A stretch of DNA of 64,000 nucleotides from Paraburkholderia sp. BCC1884 (GCF_900996225.1 NZ_CAAJGL010000079.1:62001-126000); one strand, 5' to 3'. Shown: positions 21,156 through 30,946, numbered from the stretch's first letter. The notes: generated by a model not told the origin, from the letters alone. A program made the numbers and translations.

Positions 21156-22079
21156 TCACCCTCGAAACCTGGAGATGTCTTTCAGCGGCGGTGCTCCAAA
21201 GAATCGACTATATTCCCGATTAAACTGGGATGGACTTTCATATCCAACCTGCTGAGCTGCGCTGGCAGCATCAATGCAATCAGTTAGCAGCAATCTCCGA
21301 GCTTCGTGTAGTCGAAGCTGCTTTTGGTACTGAAGCGGACTCATCGCAGTAAGTTCGCGAAAGTGGTGATGGAACGTGGATAACCCCATAGAGGCCCGTG
21401 CGGCCAAGTGCTCAACGCGAAAGGGCTGCTGGTAGTTGTCCTTTAACCATGCGATCGCCTTTCCCATTTGATGGCTCTGGCTGCCCACATAGCGCATCTG
21501 CCGAAGATGTTCGCCCTGTTCGCCAGCCAGCAATCGATAGAGCAACTCCTGTTTCAACATTGGCGCCAGCGCGGAGATATGTTCGGGCTCGTCAAGTAGT
21601 GCCACAAGTCGGGTAAGGCCTGTCAACAGCGGTAGTGTGAGTTCGCTTATCGCCATGCCACGCCCTGGTCCACCTTTCCGAGCATACGAGAAATCATGGT
21701 CGACCATCAACTGAGAAATCGCTTTGGGTTCGAGGGTGAGCATCAGCGAAAGATAGGGCCTGTCCTCGGTTGCTTCCATAACTTGACTGACGGTCGGAAG
21801 GTCCACGGCCGTCACCAGGTAGTGTCCGCCATCATATTCAAACATCTCGTCGCCCAGCGCAACTCGTTTGCGCCCTCTGGCAATGACCGCAATGCTGGGC
21901 GGATACATGCCACTGGCCGGTTGCCCAGGTGCGGTCCGCCTGTAAAGGGTCAATCCGGGAATTCCAGTCGGTTGGTCGTCAGACTGGCTTGTCCACCGTG
22001 CTATCTGCTCGATGAGATCGACCCGAGCCAACGCCATCCTTTCGTCGCTCTGCATTCGTTTCGGTAAAGTCGATTTCAT
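21156..22079 (-). CDS. AraC-family transcriptional regulator
   Basis: 307 aa. N-terminal AraC_N (cupin-like) region ~20-170 with YRRTAPGQPASGMYPPSIAVIARG (in outline: LYRRTAPGQP, PPSIAVIARGRKRV). The C-terminal double helix-turn-helix (~210-305) includes VEHLAARASMGLSTFHHHF and the AraC signature AAQQVGYESPSQFNREYSRFFG. This subfamily often controls a divergently encoded oxidoreductase; here two SDR genes follow in the opposite direction. The inducer is unknown, probably a small aldehyde or xenobiotic. Confidence 0.92.
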   Translation of the reverse strand: MKSTLPKRMQSDERMALARVDLIEQIARWTSQSDDQPTGIPGLTLYRRTAPGQPASGMYPPSIAVIARGRKRVALGDEMFEYDGGHYLVTAVDLPTVSQVMEATEDRPYLSLMLTLEPKAISQLMVDHDFSYARKGGPGRGMAISELTLPLLTGLTRLVALLDEPEHISALAPMLKQELLYRLLAGEQGEHLRQMRYVGSQSHQMGKAIAWLKDNYQQPFRVEHLAARASMGLSTFHHHFRELTAMSPLQYQKQLRLHEARRLLLTDCIDAASAAQQVGYESPSQFNREYSRFFGAPPLKDISRFRG

Positions 22080-22354
22080 GAAGATTTACCTCTTGTGACG
22101 CCGTCTAGAAAGAATAGCAACTCTAGTAACTCGACGCTGACCTTCTTCTTGGGATCGACACGAATAGGCAATAAACAGGCACGAATGATCTATCGCGTGT
22201 TGGCCGCCTCGACGCATACTTGGTCATTCGAGGAATGTCTCGTTGGGCGGAATGCAGTCAACATGGCGGCACTCGGGCGGGGCAATTTTCAATTGCGCCG
22301 CCGGCTGTGCGGCTTGCCGAAACGAAGAGAGACGTTTGAATGCGGAGCTTTTCA

Positions 22355-23185
22355 ATGAGTAAAGTTTGGTTTATTACGGGTGCGTCACGCGGCATTGGTC
22401 TTGAACTGGCGAAAGCTGTGGTCGAGGCAGGCGACCGGGTGATTGCCACGGGACGCAAGCTTGAGAGCGTTGTAAGGGCGCTAGGAGAGTCGGAGAACGT
22501 GCTTCCGCTAGCGCTCGATGTATCCGATGAAAAGCAGGCGATTCTGTCGATCAAGGCAGGCTCGGAGCACTTCGGGCGAATTGACGTGGTCGTGAACAAC
22601 GCAGGCTTTGCCGTGCTCGGTGCGCTCGAAGAGGTGAGCGACGTGGAAGTTCGCAGGCAGTTCGATACAAACGTCTTCGGCCTGCTCAATGTCACACGTG
22701 CGGCGCTTCCTGTTCTTCGCAATCAAGGCAGTGGACATATCATCAATTTATCGTCACTGTCGGGCTTTCACGGCGATGCTGGGGCCTCAAGTTACTGTGC
22801 GACGAAGTTCGCAGTAGAAGGCATCACGGAGTGCCTCGCGCTCGAAGTGGCGCGGCTGGGAATCAATGTGACGGTGGTGGAACCAGGCTTCTTTCGTACC
22901 GACTTTCTCAACAGCAACTCAGTGAAATATGCCGAGAAAGTCATCGACGCTTACGCTGAGACCGCCGGCGCAACGCGTACCGCGACCGTCGATGTGAACG
23001 GCAAGCAGGCAAACGACCCCAAAAAGCTCGCTGCTGCACTCGTCATGCTCGCCAATCAAAAACATCCTCCCCTTCGCTTCACCGCAGGCGCAGATGCGGT
23101 CGAGCTGTTTGAACAGGAGATTGCGAAACGTAACGAGAGTCTTCAGCAATGGCGGCACGTGTCGGTGACATTGCAGCATGATTGA
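22355..23185 (+). CDS. Short-chain dehydrogenase/reductase
   Basis: 276 aa. The Rossmann motif is TGASRGIG (near residue 9), with NNAG at the fourth strand, the catalytic serine in LSSLSG and YCATK (Tyr-x3-Lys). The C-terminal PGFFRTDF is typical of classical SDRs using NADP(H) without a membrane segment. ATG 22355 has GGAG eight bases upstream and is preferred to the in-frame ATG at 22340. Divergent from the AraC regulator with 275 bp between, likely its target. Substrate unknown. Confidence 0.9.
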   Translation: MSKVWFITGASRGIGLELAKAVVEAGDRVIATGRKLESVVRALGESENVLPLALDVSDEKQAILSIKAGSEHFGRIDVVVNNAGFAVLGALEEVSDVEVRRQFDTNVFGLLNVTRAALPVLRNQGSGHIINLSSLSGFHGDAGASSYCATKFAVEGITECLALEVARLGINVTVVEPGFFRTDFLNSNSVKYAEKVIDAYAETAGATRTATVDVNGKQANDPKKLAAALVMLANQKHPPLRFTAGADAVELFEQEIAKRNESLQQWRHVSVTLQHD

Positions 23186-23315
23186 ATACCTGCGCGTTGT
23201 GGGTTCGCATGGCCATTCGCTGCTTGATGTCTGTCAGCGAACCGAGCGGGGAATGATTGCCGGACTGAGTGAGAATTCGGGCAGTCCCATGCATTGAAGG
23301 TAAAGGGAGGTTTGA

Positions 23316-24077
23316 ATGTCGGAGAGTCTTCAAGGAACCGTGGCGTTGATTACCGGCGCGTCCAGCGGGATTGGCTATGCCGTCGCGTTGCGTCTCGCAA
23401 CTGCAGGTGCCTCGATTGCCATTGTGGCGAGGCGCCGGGACAAGCTGGAGGAACTAGCTAGTAAGATAGGGGCGACCGGATCGAAAGTGCTGATTATTGA
23501 AGCGGATCTTGTCGACCCCGCGCAGGCTGCCGCAGCCGTAGCAAATACCGTGACCGAGTTCGGGCGGCTGGACACGGTAGTGAACTCTGCGGGCGTCATG
23601 CTGAACGGCGATTCGCTCACGACGCCAATGGCGGATTGGGAGTTGATGGTCGATCTCAATCTCAAGGCGTTGATGTACGTAACCAAAGCTGCGCTGCCTC
23701 ACCTCATCCGGGATGTGGAAACTAGTCCCCGACATGTGGCTGACGTAGTGAACATCAGTTCGATAGCGGGGCGGGTTGCCCGTCGTCATGTGGCGATCTA
23801 CAACGCGACCAAATTTGGTGTGACTGCCGCGACTGAGGCGTGGCGTCAGGAATATACGAGGCAATCGGTGCGATTCTCCGTCGTCGAACCAGGCGCGGTC
23901 GAGACGGAATTATTTGATCATCAAAGCTCAATTACGCAAGAGGCGTATCGGAAAATGTTTTCTGACGTAGAAAAGCTGCATGCGGCCGACATTGCCGAAG
24001 CCACAGCTTTTATTGTCACGAATCCGCGTCGTGTGGCCGTGAATGAAATCGTTATCCGACCAACCGATCAGGTCTGA
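23316..24077 (+). CDS. Short-chain dehydrogenase/reductase
   Basis: 253 aa. TGASSGIG, NSAG, the serine in ISSIAG and YNATK are all in place, so it should be an active classical SDR. The cofactor loop has ARRRDKLEEL, basic residues favouring NADP. It lies 130 bp after the other SDR in the same direction and could share its promoter. A weak hairpin AGCCGA/TCGGCT with TTTT follows at 24091-24118. Confidence 0.9.
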   Translation: MSESLQGTVALITGASSGIGYAVALRLATAGASIAIVARRRDKLEELASKIGATGSKVLIIEADLVDPAQAAAAVANTVTEFGRLDTVVNSAGVMLNGDSLTTPMADWELMVDLNLKALMYVTKAALPHLIRDVETSPRHVADVVNISSIAGRVARRHVAIYNATKFGVTAATEAWRQEYTRQSVRFSVVEPGAVETELFDHQSSITQEAYRKMFSDVEKLHAADIAEATAFIVTNPRRVAVNEIVIRPTDQV

Positions 24078-24428
24078 CGCAACGGCAACCAGCCGACGGC
24101 AGATGTGGCTCGGCTTTTCGCGAGATAGTCGAGACTTCGTGTTTTTTTGGATGAATCGAGCAATTCGACACCGCTCTGGAGCTTGCCTCGTATCGTACAA
24201 CGGCCGCTTTCGGGAAAATGAAGGTCGCCTCAGGGTTGCATACTGCCGATTGCGTCGACATCAGATTCGCGGAGCGTTTGCCGTTTGCATGAGACGGTGA
24301 TCGGGCCGGTTGAGACGCTCGCACAACGCAAACCACCGTCTGCTTATGCTCGAGCGTTCGACACTCGCTGTCGCCTTTTTGCCGACTTCCAGGATATCCC
24401 CGAGCGAAGTCTGGCAGCCTATGGATCC
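24078..24428. other. Convergent intergenic region, no gene seen
   Basis: Lies between two converging genes. Only the weak hairpin near 24091-24118 was noticed. Short ORFs on both strands lack protein-like composition. Confidence 0.5.
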
Positions 24429-25889
24429 CTACTTTGCAACAGGCATAGCCGAAGGCGCGGAAACAGACTCATCAGCAACGCGGGCCCCTGCGTCCTTTAA
24501 CATTTGCTGGAAATCCGGCGAATCGAGTATCAGCTTTCCAGCCGCGGCACGAAGGCGGTCGACTGCCTCGTCCGGCAGGTGAAACGACGTTGGCAATTGA
24601 TTCAGGTAGTCATATTCGGTCTTGTCCTTCAGCGCCTGGAACGACACATCGATTACGTAGATGTCGGCGTTGGGCGCGTTTGCGATGTAATTGGGCTTTG
24701 GGTCCTTGCTGTTTGCGAACCCAGCCGAGTCGCGGAGTTCGCGTAAGGCTGTCCATCGGGCGTCGATGTCTTTCAGCAATTCCACCGACTCGCTGGAATA
24801 GCGGTCAATCGGTACCCCCGCCGCTTTGGTCAGAATGTCCAGGCTGCCGGGCGGGTTCTCGGACTGGTTCCATTTATTAGCCGGGGACGAAACCGAGTTG
24901 ACGACAAAGATGATGAATCTGCGTACGTTATCAATTGGAGTGGGCTTGCCCGCTGCTCGCAACGCCTCGAACGTTTCGATGAAGTCCAGTACCCCGCGTA
25001 ACCCCAGATTGTCGGAGACTCCACCGTCCACAAGATGGAAGTAGGGATCTTGTTCGGCATTGCTAAATTCCCGCAATTCCTGCAGGCGTTTGAGAACTCT
25101 ACCGGCCGGCCTTGGCGGCTTGTAGGTGTCCGTAAACCGACGAATCCATTCGGGTTCGTGATAACCGCAGGTGCCTCCATAGTTATTGATCGTGATTGGC
25201 GAAAGTACGACCGGCACCGCCGACGATGCAGCTGCGGCGCGTGACAACCTGATCGGCCCAAGGTCCGCGCACATGACATCGAAGTTTTGCTGGAGAAAGA
25301 CTAATCGCGATCCAGTCGTGAGTTCCGTAGCACTGACGGCGATCGCTGGTCCGTTGGCGCGATTGAGGTCATCAAACGTTGCCCCCTTAAACAGGATTTC
25401 GTCATAGAGCTGTGCGGCGAGATCGGACCGTCCCCAGCCTTTCGACGATAAGGCGGCCCAGTTCAATGGGTTCAGGACTCGGGATACGAGCTCGCCCTGC
25501 ACGTTGCGTTTAAGGAAACTTTTCTCGTAGATATCGAACAGCTTTTCGCCATACAAACCGTAAGCAAGCGCCGTAAAACTTCCGCCTGACACCCCCGTGA
25601 TGACATCCACCGAGTCGAGCAGACGTGAACGTTCGCCCGATATGTCGACGATTTCCGTGCGTCTCAGCGCTTCCAGCACCCCGTAGGAGAATGCCGCCGC
25701 ACGCGTGCCGCCCCCTGAAAAGGCAAGAACTACGAGATCCTGCGGGTCTCCGCGGTTACGTTCCAGTTTCTCGAACTGCATCGTCTCATGGGATTCGTAC
25801 TTGACTATTGGCGGGTTGATGGCCCGCGTCGCACAAGCGCCTAGCAGCAACGAGGCGACCAACGACAGAGCTATCGTGATCGAAGACAT
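24429..25889 (-). CDS. Patatin-like phospholipase lipoprotein
   Basis: 486 aa from ATG 25889; the open frame extends to 25976. Residues 1-19 are a lipoprotein signal with lipobox LGAC (Cys19), so the protein is probably membrane-anchored. Patatin motifs: oxyanion loop SGGGTRAAAF (~60), nucleophile in GVSGG (G-x-S-x-G) and the catalytic aspartate in DGGVSDN. A Ser-Asp dyad acyl hydrolase acting on membrane lipids is expected. Unlike secreted PlpD-type patatins there is no POTRA/barrel domain. Host or envelope role unknown. Confidence 0.88.
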   Translation of the reverse strand: MSSITIALSLVASLLLGACATRAINPPIVKYESHETMQFEKLERNRGDPQDLVVLAFSGGGTRAAAFSYGVLEALRRTEIVDISGERSRLLDSVDVITGVSGGSFTALAYGLYGEKLFDIYEKSFLKRNVQGELVSRVLNPLNWAALSSKGWGRSDLAAQLYDEILFKGATFDDLNRANGPAIAVSATELTTGSRLVFLQQNFDVMCADLGPIRLSRAAAASSAVPVVLSPITINNYGGTCGYHEPEWIRRFTDTYKPPRPAGRVLKRLQELREFSNAEQDPYFHLVDGGVSDNLGLRGVLDFIETFEALRAAGKPTPIDNVRRFIIFVVNSVSSPANKWNQSENPPGSLDILTKAAGVPIDRYSSESVELLKDIDARWTALRELRDSAGFANSKDPKPNYIANAPNADIYVIDVSFQALKDKTEYDYLNQLPTSFHLPDEAVDRLRAAAGKLILDSPDFQQMLKDAGARVADESVSAPSAMPVAK

Positions 25890-26361
25890 GTCTGTGCTCC
25901 GATGCGACTGAAAATCGATCGCGGATACGCAGTGGACGTAATGTTCGAACCGCCAGGCAGCTTGCAAGGCGTTCACTGGCCAGGCGTCGCGGATTTTCTG
26001 ATGCCCGGCACACTGTGGCAGTCTAGTTCGCGACGCGCCGAATTAGGCGAATTCAAGAGGCTGTCGATGTTCGCGAAATGCTATGCTGTACTTGCTAACA
26101 GTAATGTCTCATGTTGAGCTATCTGCGGACGCCCACCGCACTTGGGCGCGTCTCCACAGGGTCGATATGCGTCTGACGCGAGAAGGGAAATCGGCTAGAG
26201 AACTGCCCGCTGCGTTCGCCTCGTCAAATTCTGTTTGCGAGCACCGGACGGTTATCCCGCCCAAGGACGATCGACAATGCACCGACACTGCGTATCGAGT
26301 TCCAATGCAGTTTCATGGCATCATCGTACGCACCTTCAGAGCCACCGCAGGAGCCTAAGCC
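25890..26361. other. Divergent intergenic region, no gene seen
   Basis: 472 bp between the patatin gene and the DUF1330 gene. No convincing ORF, hairpin or repeat; promoters for both flanking genes must lie here. Confidence 0.45.
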
Positions 26362-26649
26362 ATGGCGACTTATATTGTCTTCACAAGGGAAAGCACGCAG
26401 GATCAGGGTGAGCTCGACATCTACCAAAGCAGGGTGGGCGAGACTTTCAAAGGTCATCCCGTCAAGATTCTCGCTGCTTATGGACCTCAACAGGTCCTTG
26501 AGGGCGACGCGCCAGAGGGCGTCGTGATCGTGGAGTTCCCGTCGACGGCGGCCGCGCGTGCGTGGTACGACAGCCCGGCGTATCAGGAGGTTGCGCAACA
26601 CCGGTTTAAGGGCGCACGCTATCGCGCCGTTCTCGTCGAAGGCATGTGA
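26362..26649 (+). CDS. DUF1330 family protein
   Basis: 95 aa. Alternating strands and helices of a dimeric ferredoxin-like (alpha/beta barrel) fold, with GVVIVEFPSTAAARAWYDSPAYQ (in outline: VVIVEFPS, AARAWYDSP) being the DUF1330 signature. Role unknown in the family. ATG 26362 follows AGGAG at good spacing. Monocistronic. Confidence 0.88.
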   Translation: MATYIVFTRESTQDQGELDIYQSRVGETFKGHPVKILAAYGPQQVLEGDAPEGVVIVEFPSTAAARAWYDSPAYQEVAQHRFKGARYRAVLVEGM

Positions 26650-27339
26650 GAAAAGGCGGTGACGATCGGGCGCGCGGAACACCGTCGGCTTTGAGGATTC
26701 AGTGCGGGTCGGGGCGTCCTCCGGCCAGTAAACAGTCATTCGACAACAGCCAAGGAATCATGGCCAATCGCTGAGTTCGACCGGGGAAGGCCGCGCTTGC
26801 TTACACAGCGACGTTAAAACAAGAACGAAGGGAACGCGCACATCAGCTAATCCCTGATACTGGATGACGCTATGGATGAAACACTTGAATCGCGCTACGC
26901 CGTGATTCTGTTATCGCGCATTTCTCTCGCGATGGGGACTTTCTTACCATCGTTCACCATCGCGTAACGTCCAACTACCTTTCGATCGTGCAATCCATCA
27001 CGCTCGCGAGCGGCACTAAAGCCTTCTCAAACGCATTGCGGTATCCGAAACAATTAATCCGCTCACACCAGCGCAAAACAAGACCGACCACTGCGAAGTC
27101 AGCAACCGCTCATTGCTGAACCTCAATCTGCCCGGCCGGCTTAACCAGACCAGACCTCGCAAACCGCGATCTCCACCAACTCGCGCGGCCTCAACAATTG
27201 AAACCTATAATCCGAACAGGCCTGCCCGGTCGATATCGTCGGAGCCTTCCCGACATCCCGCACACACCGGCACTTCACGCATCGATCTCGCTGGATCAGC
27301 GGCCGCCGCATTTCGAGCGGCTTAAAGGAGTGGCACACG
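26650..27339. other. 690-bp gap without a supported gene
   Basis: Comparatively AT-rich. A 31-codon ORF at 26872-26967 has a hydrophobic C-terminus (VILLSRISLAMGTFLPSF) but no other support. No RNA gene or hairpin terminator was recognised. Confidence 0.4.
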
Positions 27340-27888
27340 GTGACCAACCTTCATACGAGAAGGAGCCGGCTGACCCGCCGGCTTTCAACGCTGCTATTTG
27401 TGGTGCTGTCGTGTTGCATGAACGGGGCGCTCCTTGCTGAGGAAAACGCGCCGGCCAGCGCCGCCACACAGACCAGCCCGAAACTCGACCGCAGCGGCAA
27501 AACCCGCACCGGGGAGGCCTCCTACTACGGCCACAAGTTCTACAAAAAGAAGATGGCCGACGGCACGCGCATGGATCCGCAGTCCAATTCCGCCGCGAGC
27601 AAGACGCTGCCGCTCGGCACCAAGGCCAAGGTCACCAATCTGGAAAATGGCCGCACCGAAGAGGTCGAGATCAAGGATCGCGGTCCCTACGTCAAGGACA
27701 GGATCGTCGACGTATCGCCCAAGACAGCAGACAAGCTCGGCTTGAAAAAAGACGGCACGGCCCCGGTCGAAGTGAAGCCGACGGAAGTGCCGCAGGCCGA
27801 CGGCAGTGTGAAACCGGGCGCGGGCGCAACGCAGTCTCCGGCAGCCAGGTCGTCGGCCGATCTGCAAGGCGCGCGTTCCTCCAATTGA
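27340..27888 (+). CDS. Septal ring lytic transglycosylase-like RlpA family protein (short form)
   Basis: 182 aa, GTG start with AAGGAG nine bases upstream. Residues ~14-34 are a signal peptide (LLFVVLSCCMNGALLAEE). The double-psi beta-barrel domain ~58-145 has GEASYYGHKF, KTLPLGTKAKVTNL and DRGPYVKDRIVDVSP, the RlpA motif set. The SPOR domain of long RlpA is missing and the C-terminus is a low-complexity tail. Acts probably on denuded peptidoglycan in the periplasm. Confidence 0.85.
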   Translation: MTNLHTRRSRLTRRLSTLLFVVLSCCMNGALLAEENAPASAATQTSPKLDRSGKTRTGEASYYGHKFYKKKMADGTRMDPQSNSAASKTLPLGTKAKVTNLENGRTEEVEIKDRGPYVKDRIVDVSPKTADKLGLKKDGTAPVEVKPTEVPQADGSVKPGAGATQSPAARSSADLQGARSSN

Positions 27889-28031
27889 TTCGACGCGATC
27901 GTGAGCGCGCCTTTCAGGTGTACTCTGACGTCATCGCGCGCGGCCGCGCCGTGGCCAAAACAAGAACAACAAGTTGCACTGATGAAATATTTTCTATTGC
28001 CATAGATCGTATGCCAGAGGGAACTTGATTC

Positions 28032-29075
28032 ATGTTGACGCAACTACAATGCCCTTCATGCAGCAGCCTTTTGCTGGATTACAAAGAGAAAGCTCATGTC
28101 GTGATCTGCCGGTCCTGCAGAACCGAATTTAGCGCGGCTGACGGCGTTATCTGCTTCGTCCCGAGCCACCGTTTCACCCAACTGGACAATATCGATTACG
28201 ACGCGCACTACTCGATTTCCAACGAGTCGTCGCAGCAAGCCTTCGCCGGCCTGAAGGCCGTTCTGGGCGAGCGGCTGAAAGACGACTACGAGGTCTTGCT
28301 GGAGATTGGCGCCGGAACCGGAGGTTTTACCAAAGGCTTGCTCACCAACGTCAAGGTGGGCAGCGCCATCGTCACCGATATTTCTTCGAAGATGCTGGCG
28401 GTTTGCAGAAAGAGGGTGCTCGCGGACGAGCATTTGGCCGATCAGGTCATTTTCAGCACCTACAGCGCAGTAGAAGACATTTTTCCTGCCTGCAGCGTCG
28501 ACTGTGTCATCGGAAGCTTCGTCCTGCATCATATTCTCGACTACAAGGGCTTTCTGCGCACGTCATACGACCTGCTCAGGAAAGACGGCTCCTTCATTTT
28601 TGCCGAGCCCTCCTACAAGTTTCATTACGCGCTCGTCCAGTCGATGTCGGAAGTACTCGAGACTCTGGTCAACGAGGGGGAGTTGAACGCCGAGCACGAT
28701 CTCATCAGACTGGGCAACTGGATTCACGAGTTGCACTTCAATCTGAAATACGTGGGCGATCAGGAGGTCCTGTCGGATCGGGAGGATAAGCATCTCTTTC
28801 TACGCGAAGAGGTGGAGCAGGCCGCGTTCGATGCGGGTTTCGACCTCGTGGAAACTATTCCCTATGGCGACCCCGAGCACATCGACTATTGCCTGTTGAG
28901 CTATCTGCCGCAGCTCGATCTATCGCCCGGGTTTCTGAAGCGGGCGACGGGTTTGTTCGATCTTTACCACACCCGATATTTCGATCTTCTGGAGCCGGCG
29001 GACTCGGTGCCGGCATACGCTTTCTTCTTTAAAAAGCGGGCCAATCTGATTTCGAGGGTGTTCAAACATGCTTGA
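28032..29075 (+). CDS. Zinc-ribbon class I SAM methyltransferase
   Basis: 347 aa. The N-terminal ribbon has C7/C10 and C26/C29 (CPSC, CRSC). The methyltransferase domain ~75-240 includes LLEIGAGTGGFT (SAM motif I), VTDIS (motif II) and a GSFVLHHIL post-motif. The C-terminal region (~250-347) is mixed helical. The pair ribbon plus methyltransferase occurs in rRNA-modifying and cell-surface glycan-associated enzymes. The start of the next gene overlaps its end by 8 bases, so the two are coupled. Confidence 0.8.
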   Translation: MLTQLQCPSCSSLLLDYKEKAHVVICRSCRTEFSAADGVICFVPSHRFTQLDNIDYDAHYSISNESSQQAFAGLKAVLGERLKDDYEVLLEIGAGTGGFTKGLLTNVKVGSAIVTDISSKMLAVCRKRVLADEHLADQVIFSTYSAVEDIFPACSVDCVIGSFVLHHILDYKGFLRTSYDLLRKDGSFIFAEPSYKFHYALVQSMSEVLETLVNEGELNAEHDLIRLGNWIHELHFNLKYVGDQEVLSDREDKHLFLREEVEQAAFDAGFDLVETIPYGDPEHIDYCLLSYLPQLDLSPGFLKRATGLFDLYHTRYFDLLEPADSVPAYAFFFKKRANLISRVFKHA

Positions 29076-29454
29076 TCTGATCGAGTACAACGCGCTGCGG
29101 TTTCACCTGAGTGTCCAGCTCGATCGGGTAGACGGTCACGGGCGCATCAAGATCTCCGGGTGGATCTGCTGTCGCGCGGAGATATTCAAATTGAACGTGC
29201 GCCTGAATGCAGCGGAATTTCAGGCGCCGGTGGGATATCCGCGTCCCGATGTCTACAAGGCAATCAATCCGGATCGCAGGTATCCGTTTATGAATTCGTA
29301 TTTCAGCGGGGTCGACTCGGAATTCAGGACCGACAACGCAGGGCTCGTCGAGGGGCTGAAATGCATGGCCTCCATGGTCGATAAAAAAGGCACGTTGTTT
29401 GCAGAAATTCCTTTCGAGTTCGACGCAGAGGGCAAGGCCAATCTCTACTCTTAG
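29068..29454 (+). CDS. Small beta-sandwich-like protein coupled to the methyltransferase
   Basis: 128 aa. The middle part has YPRPDVYKAINP then YPFMNSYFSGVD, a pattern (PRPDV...P...GF/YF) seen in the accessory domains attached to glycosyl- and methyltransferases of polysaccharide loci. Here the domain is a free-standing protein overlapping the enzyme gene by 8 bases, which suggests a complex. Assignment is by motif resemblance only. Confidence 0.5.
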   Translation: MLDLIEYNALRFHLSVQLDRVDGHGRIKISGWICCRAEIFKLNVRLNAAEFQAPVGYPRPDVYKAINPDRRYPFMNSYFSGVDSEFRTDNAGLVEGLKCMASMVDKKGTLFAEIPFEFDAEGKANLYS

Positions 29455-29610
29455 CGCGATCTGCGCCACCCAATCTCGCTGTGTCGGCTATAACCATTAG
29501 CAGCGTGCGAATTCCATCAGACTGCGGCCGTTTTCCTCATATCAATAGCGAGGCGCGGCGTGCGTTTCAAGCCGAGGTCCGGCTACCGATCCGACAAGCG
29601 TGCAGCGCCC

Positions 29611-30630
29611 ATGCTCATCCAGTTCATTGCTCCAGCCGGTTTGTTTCGTGACGGCGTCGCGCGTCTGCTGGGCGACCTGGGAGGCGGCGTGGAAGTCAGG
29701 TGCGCCGATTACGCGTCGAGCAAAGGCCAGCGCCAGGCGGCCGTCGATATCCTCGTGCTCGACGGCGACTTCGCGGCCGACGCGCTGGTTACCGCGACAA
29801 CATCCTATCGCCTCGCACCGGGCCTGCCGGTTCTCACGCTTTTGACCGCGGTCGATCCGCAAACCGTCGAGCAATTCAGTTCAGCCGGCGTAGCGGGACA
29901 ACTGGAGAAATCCGCGTCGGCGCAGGCCCTGCTCGATGCGCTGCGTCTGCTGCTCGCGGGCGGCCGCTATCTGCCCACGGCGTTCCGTTGGCCGGAAGAC
30001 CCCTCGGCGGCGCGTCTCGCGGACACTGCGCACAACCCCGACGCGGCAAGCCACTTTCTTACGCCTCGCCAGTTGCAGGTGCTCGCCCTGGCGGCGCGCG
30101 GCGACTCGAACAAATCGATCGCGCGCGAATTGAACATCAGCGAAGGCACGGTCAAAGTGCATTTATATACGGTGTACAAAGCATTGAAGGTCGGCAGCCG
30201 CGCGCAGGCGAGCGTGGCCGCTGCACGCTTGCAAAAAGTCGGCGACGCGGCGCTTCATCACGCTTTGGACGGTCAGCTTTCGGTGGGACGCCTGCTGGCC
30301 TATACGACGCCGACCCGTTTCAGATCGGGCGAAGTGCTATTTCACAAAGACGACCCGAGCGACGCGCTTTACTACGTCGTGCGCGGCACAGTCGCGCTCG
30401 ACGAAATCGGCATTGAGGTAGGGGCCGGCACGGTACTGGGCGAGATCGGGTTGTTCTCGCCGGGGCATCGGCGCACTTGCTCCGCGCGTTGCAAAAGCGA
30501 CTGCGAATTGTTGAAAGTGTCGGGTGCGGACGCCATGCGGCTTTATTATCAGGATCCCGAATTCGCGACTTATCTGATCCACCTGATTACCCGCCGGCTG
30601 GAAGCTGATAATCAGCGAAAGAGGCGCTAA
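29611..30630 (+). CDS. Receiver-like / LuxR HTH / cyclic-nucleotide-binding fusion regulator
   Basis: 339 aa from ATG 29611; the frame is open from GTG 29560. Residues 1-120 are receiver-like, with D51 (VLDGD) at the phosphoacceptor position, but the acidic pair of the first strand is missing. Residues ~150-210 are a LuxR-type HTH (LTPRQLQVLALAARGDSNKSIA, in outline: TPRQLQVL then NISEGTVKVHLYTVYKAL). Residues ~225-335 are a cNMP-binding barrel (FRSGEVLFHKDDPSDALYYVVRG). A DNA-binding domain between the two sensor domains is an uncommon order. It sits upstream of a nucleotidyl cyclase gene, a possible source of ligand. Confidence 0.85.
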   Translation: MLIQFIAPAGLFRDGVARLLGDLGGGVEVRCADYASSKGQRQAAVDILVLDGDFAADALVTATTSYRLAPGLPVLTLLTAVDPQTVEQFSSAGVAGQLEKSASAQALLDALRLLLAGGRYLPTAFRWPEDPSAARLADTAHNPDAASHFLTPRQLQVLALAARGDSNKSIARELNISEGTVKVHLYTVYKALKVGSRAQASVAAARLQKVGDAALHHALDGQLSVGRLLAYTTPTRFRSGEVLFHKDDPSDALYYVVRGTVALDEIGIEVGAGTVLGEIGLFSPGHRRTCSARCKSDCELLKVSGADAMRLYYQDPEFATYLIHLITRRLEADNQRKRR

Positions 30631-30946
30631 GCCAGTGCATACCAATACGCGGGAATTTTGTCCGATATTGACTGATATAAATGTATGGGGTGGCAAAAAA
30701 TCCGCATTCACCTGACATTTTTGACCTATAACACATACAAATCGCGGGTCTGTTAAAGAGGTGGGGTGCGCATTCGCGCAGCCCGTTCAGACGCGCGAGT
30801 CCCATGACGAGGTGCACCCCGGCGCGGCGCAGAGAGATCGCGGATGTGTGGCCGCGACTTTTCCCAACGTCGCATTCGATCGAATGCGCGATTGCGGTCA
30901 TGTCCGTCGTGTGTAAAACAGGTGCACGGCTAAGAGGCTCGAAAAA
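30631..30946. other. Intergenic region with an 18-bp perfect palindrome
   Basis: CGCATTCGATCGAATGCG at 30871-30888 is perfectly self-complementary and lies 59-76 bases before the cyclase start; it is a likely operator. The remainder is AT-richer near 30660-30750 and holds no gene. Confidence 0.5.

Noticed and set aside
26872-26967. A 31-codon hydrophobic peptide as a small toxin.
   Set aside because: Only composition supports it; no ribosome-binding site, antisense RNA or relatives can be shown.
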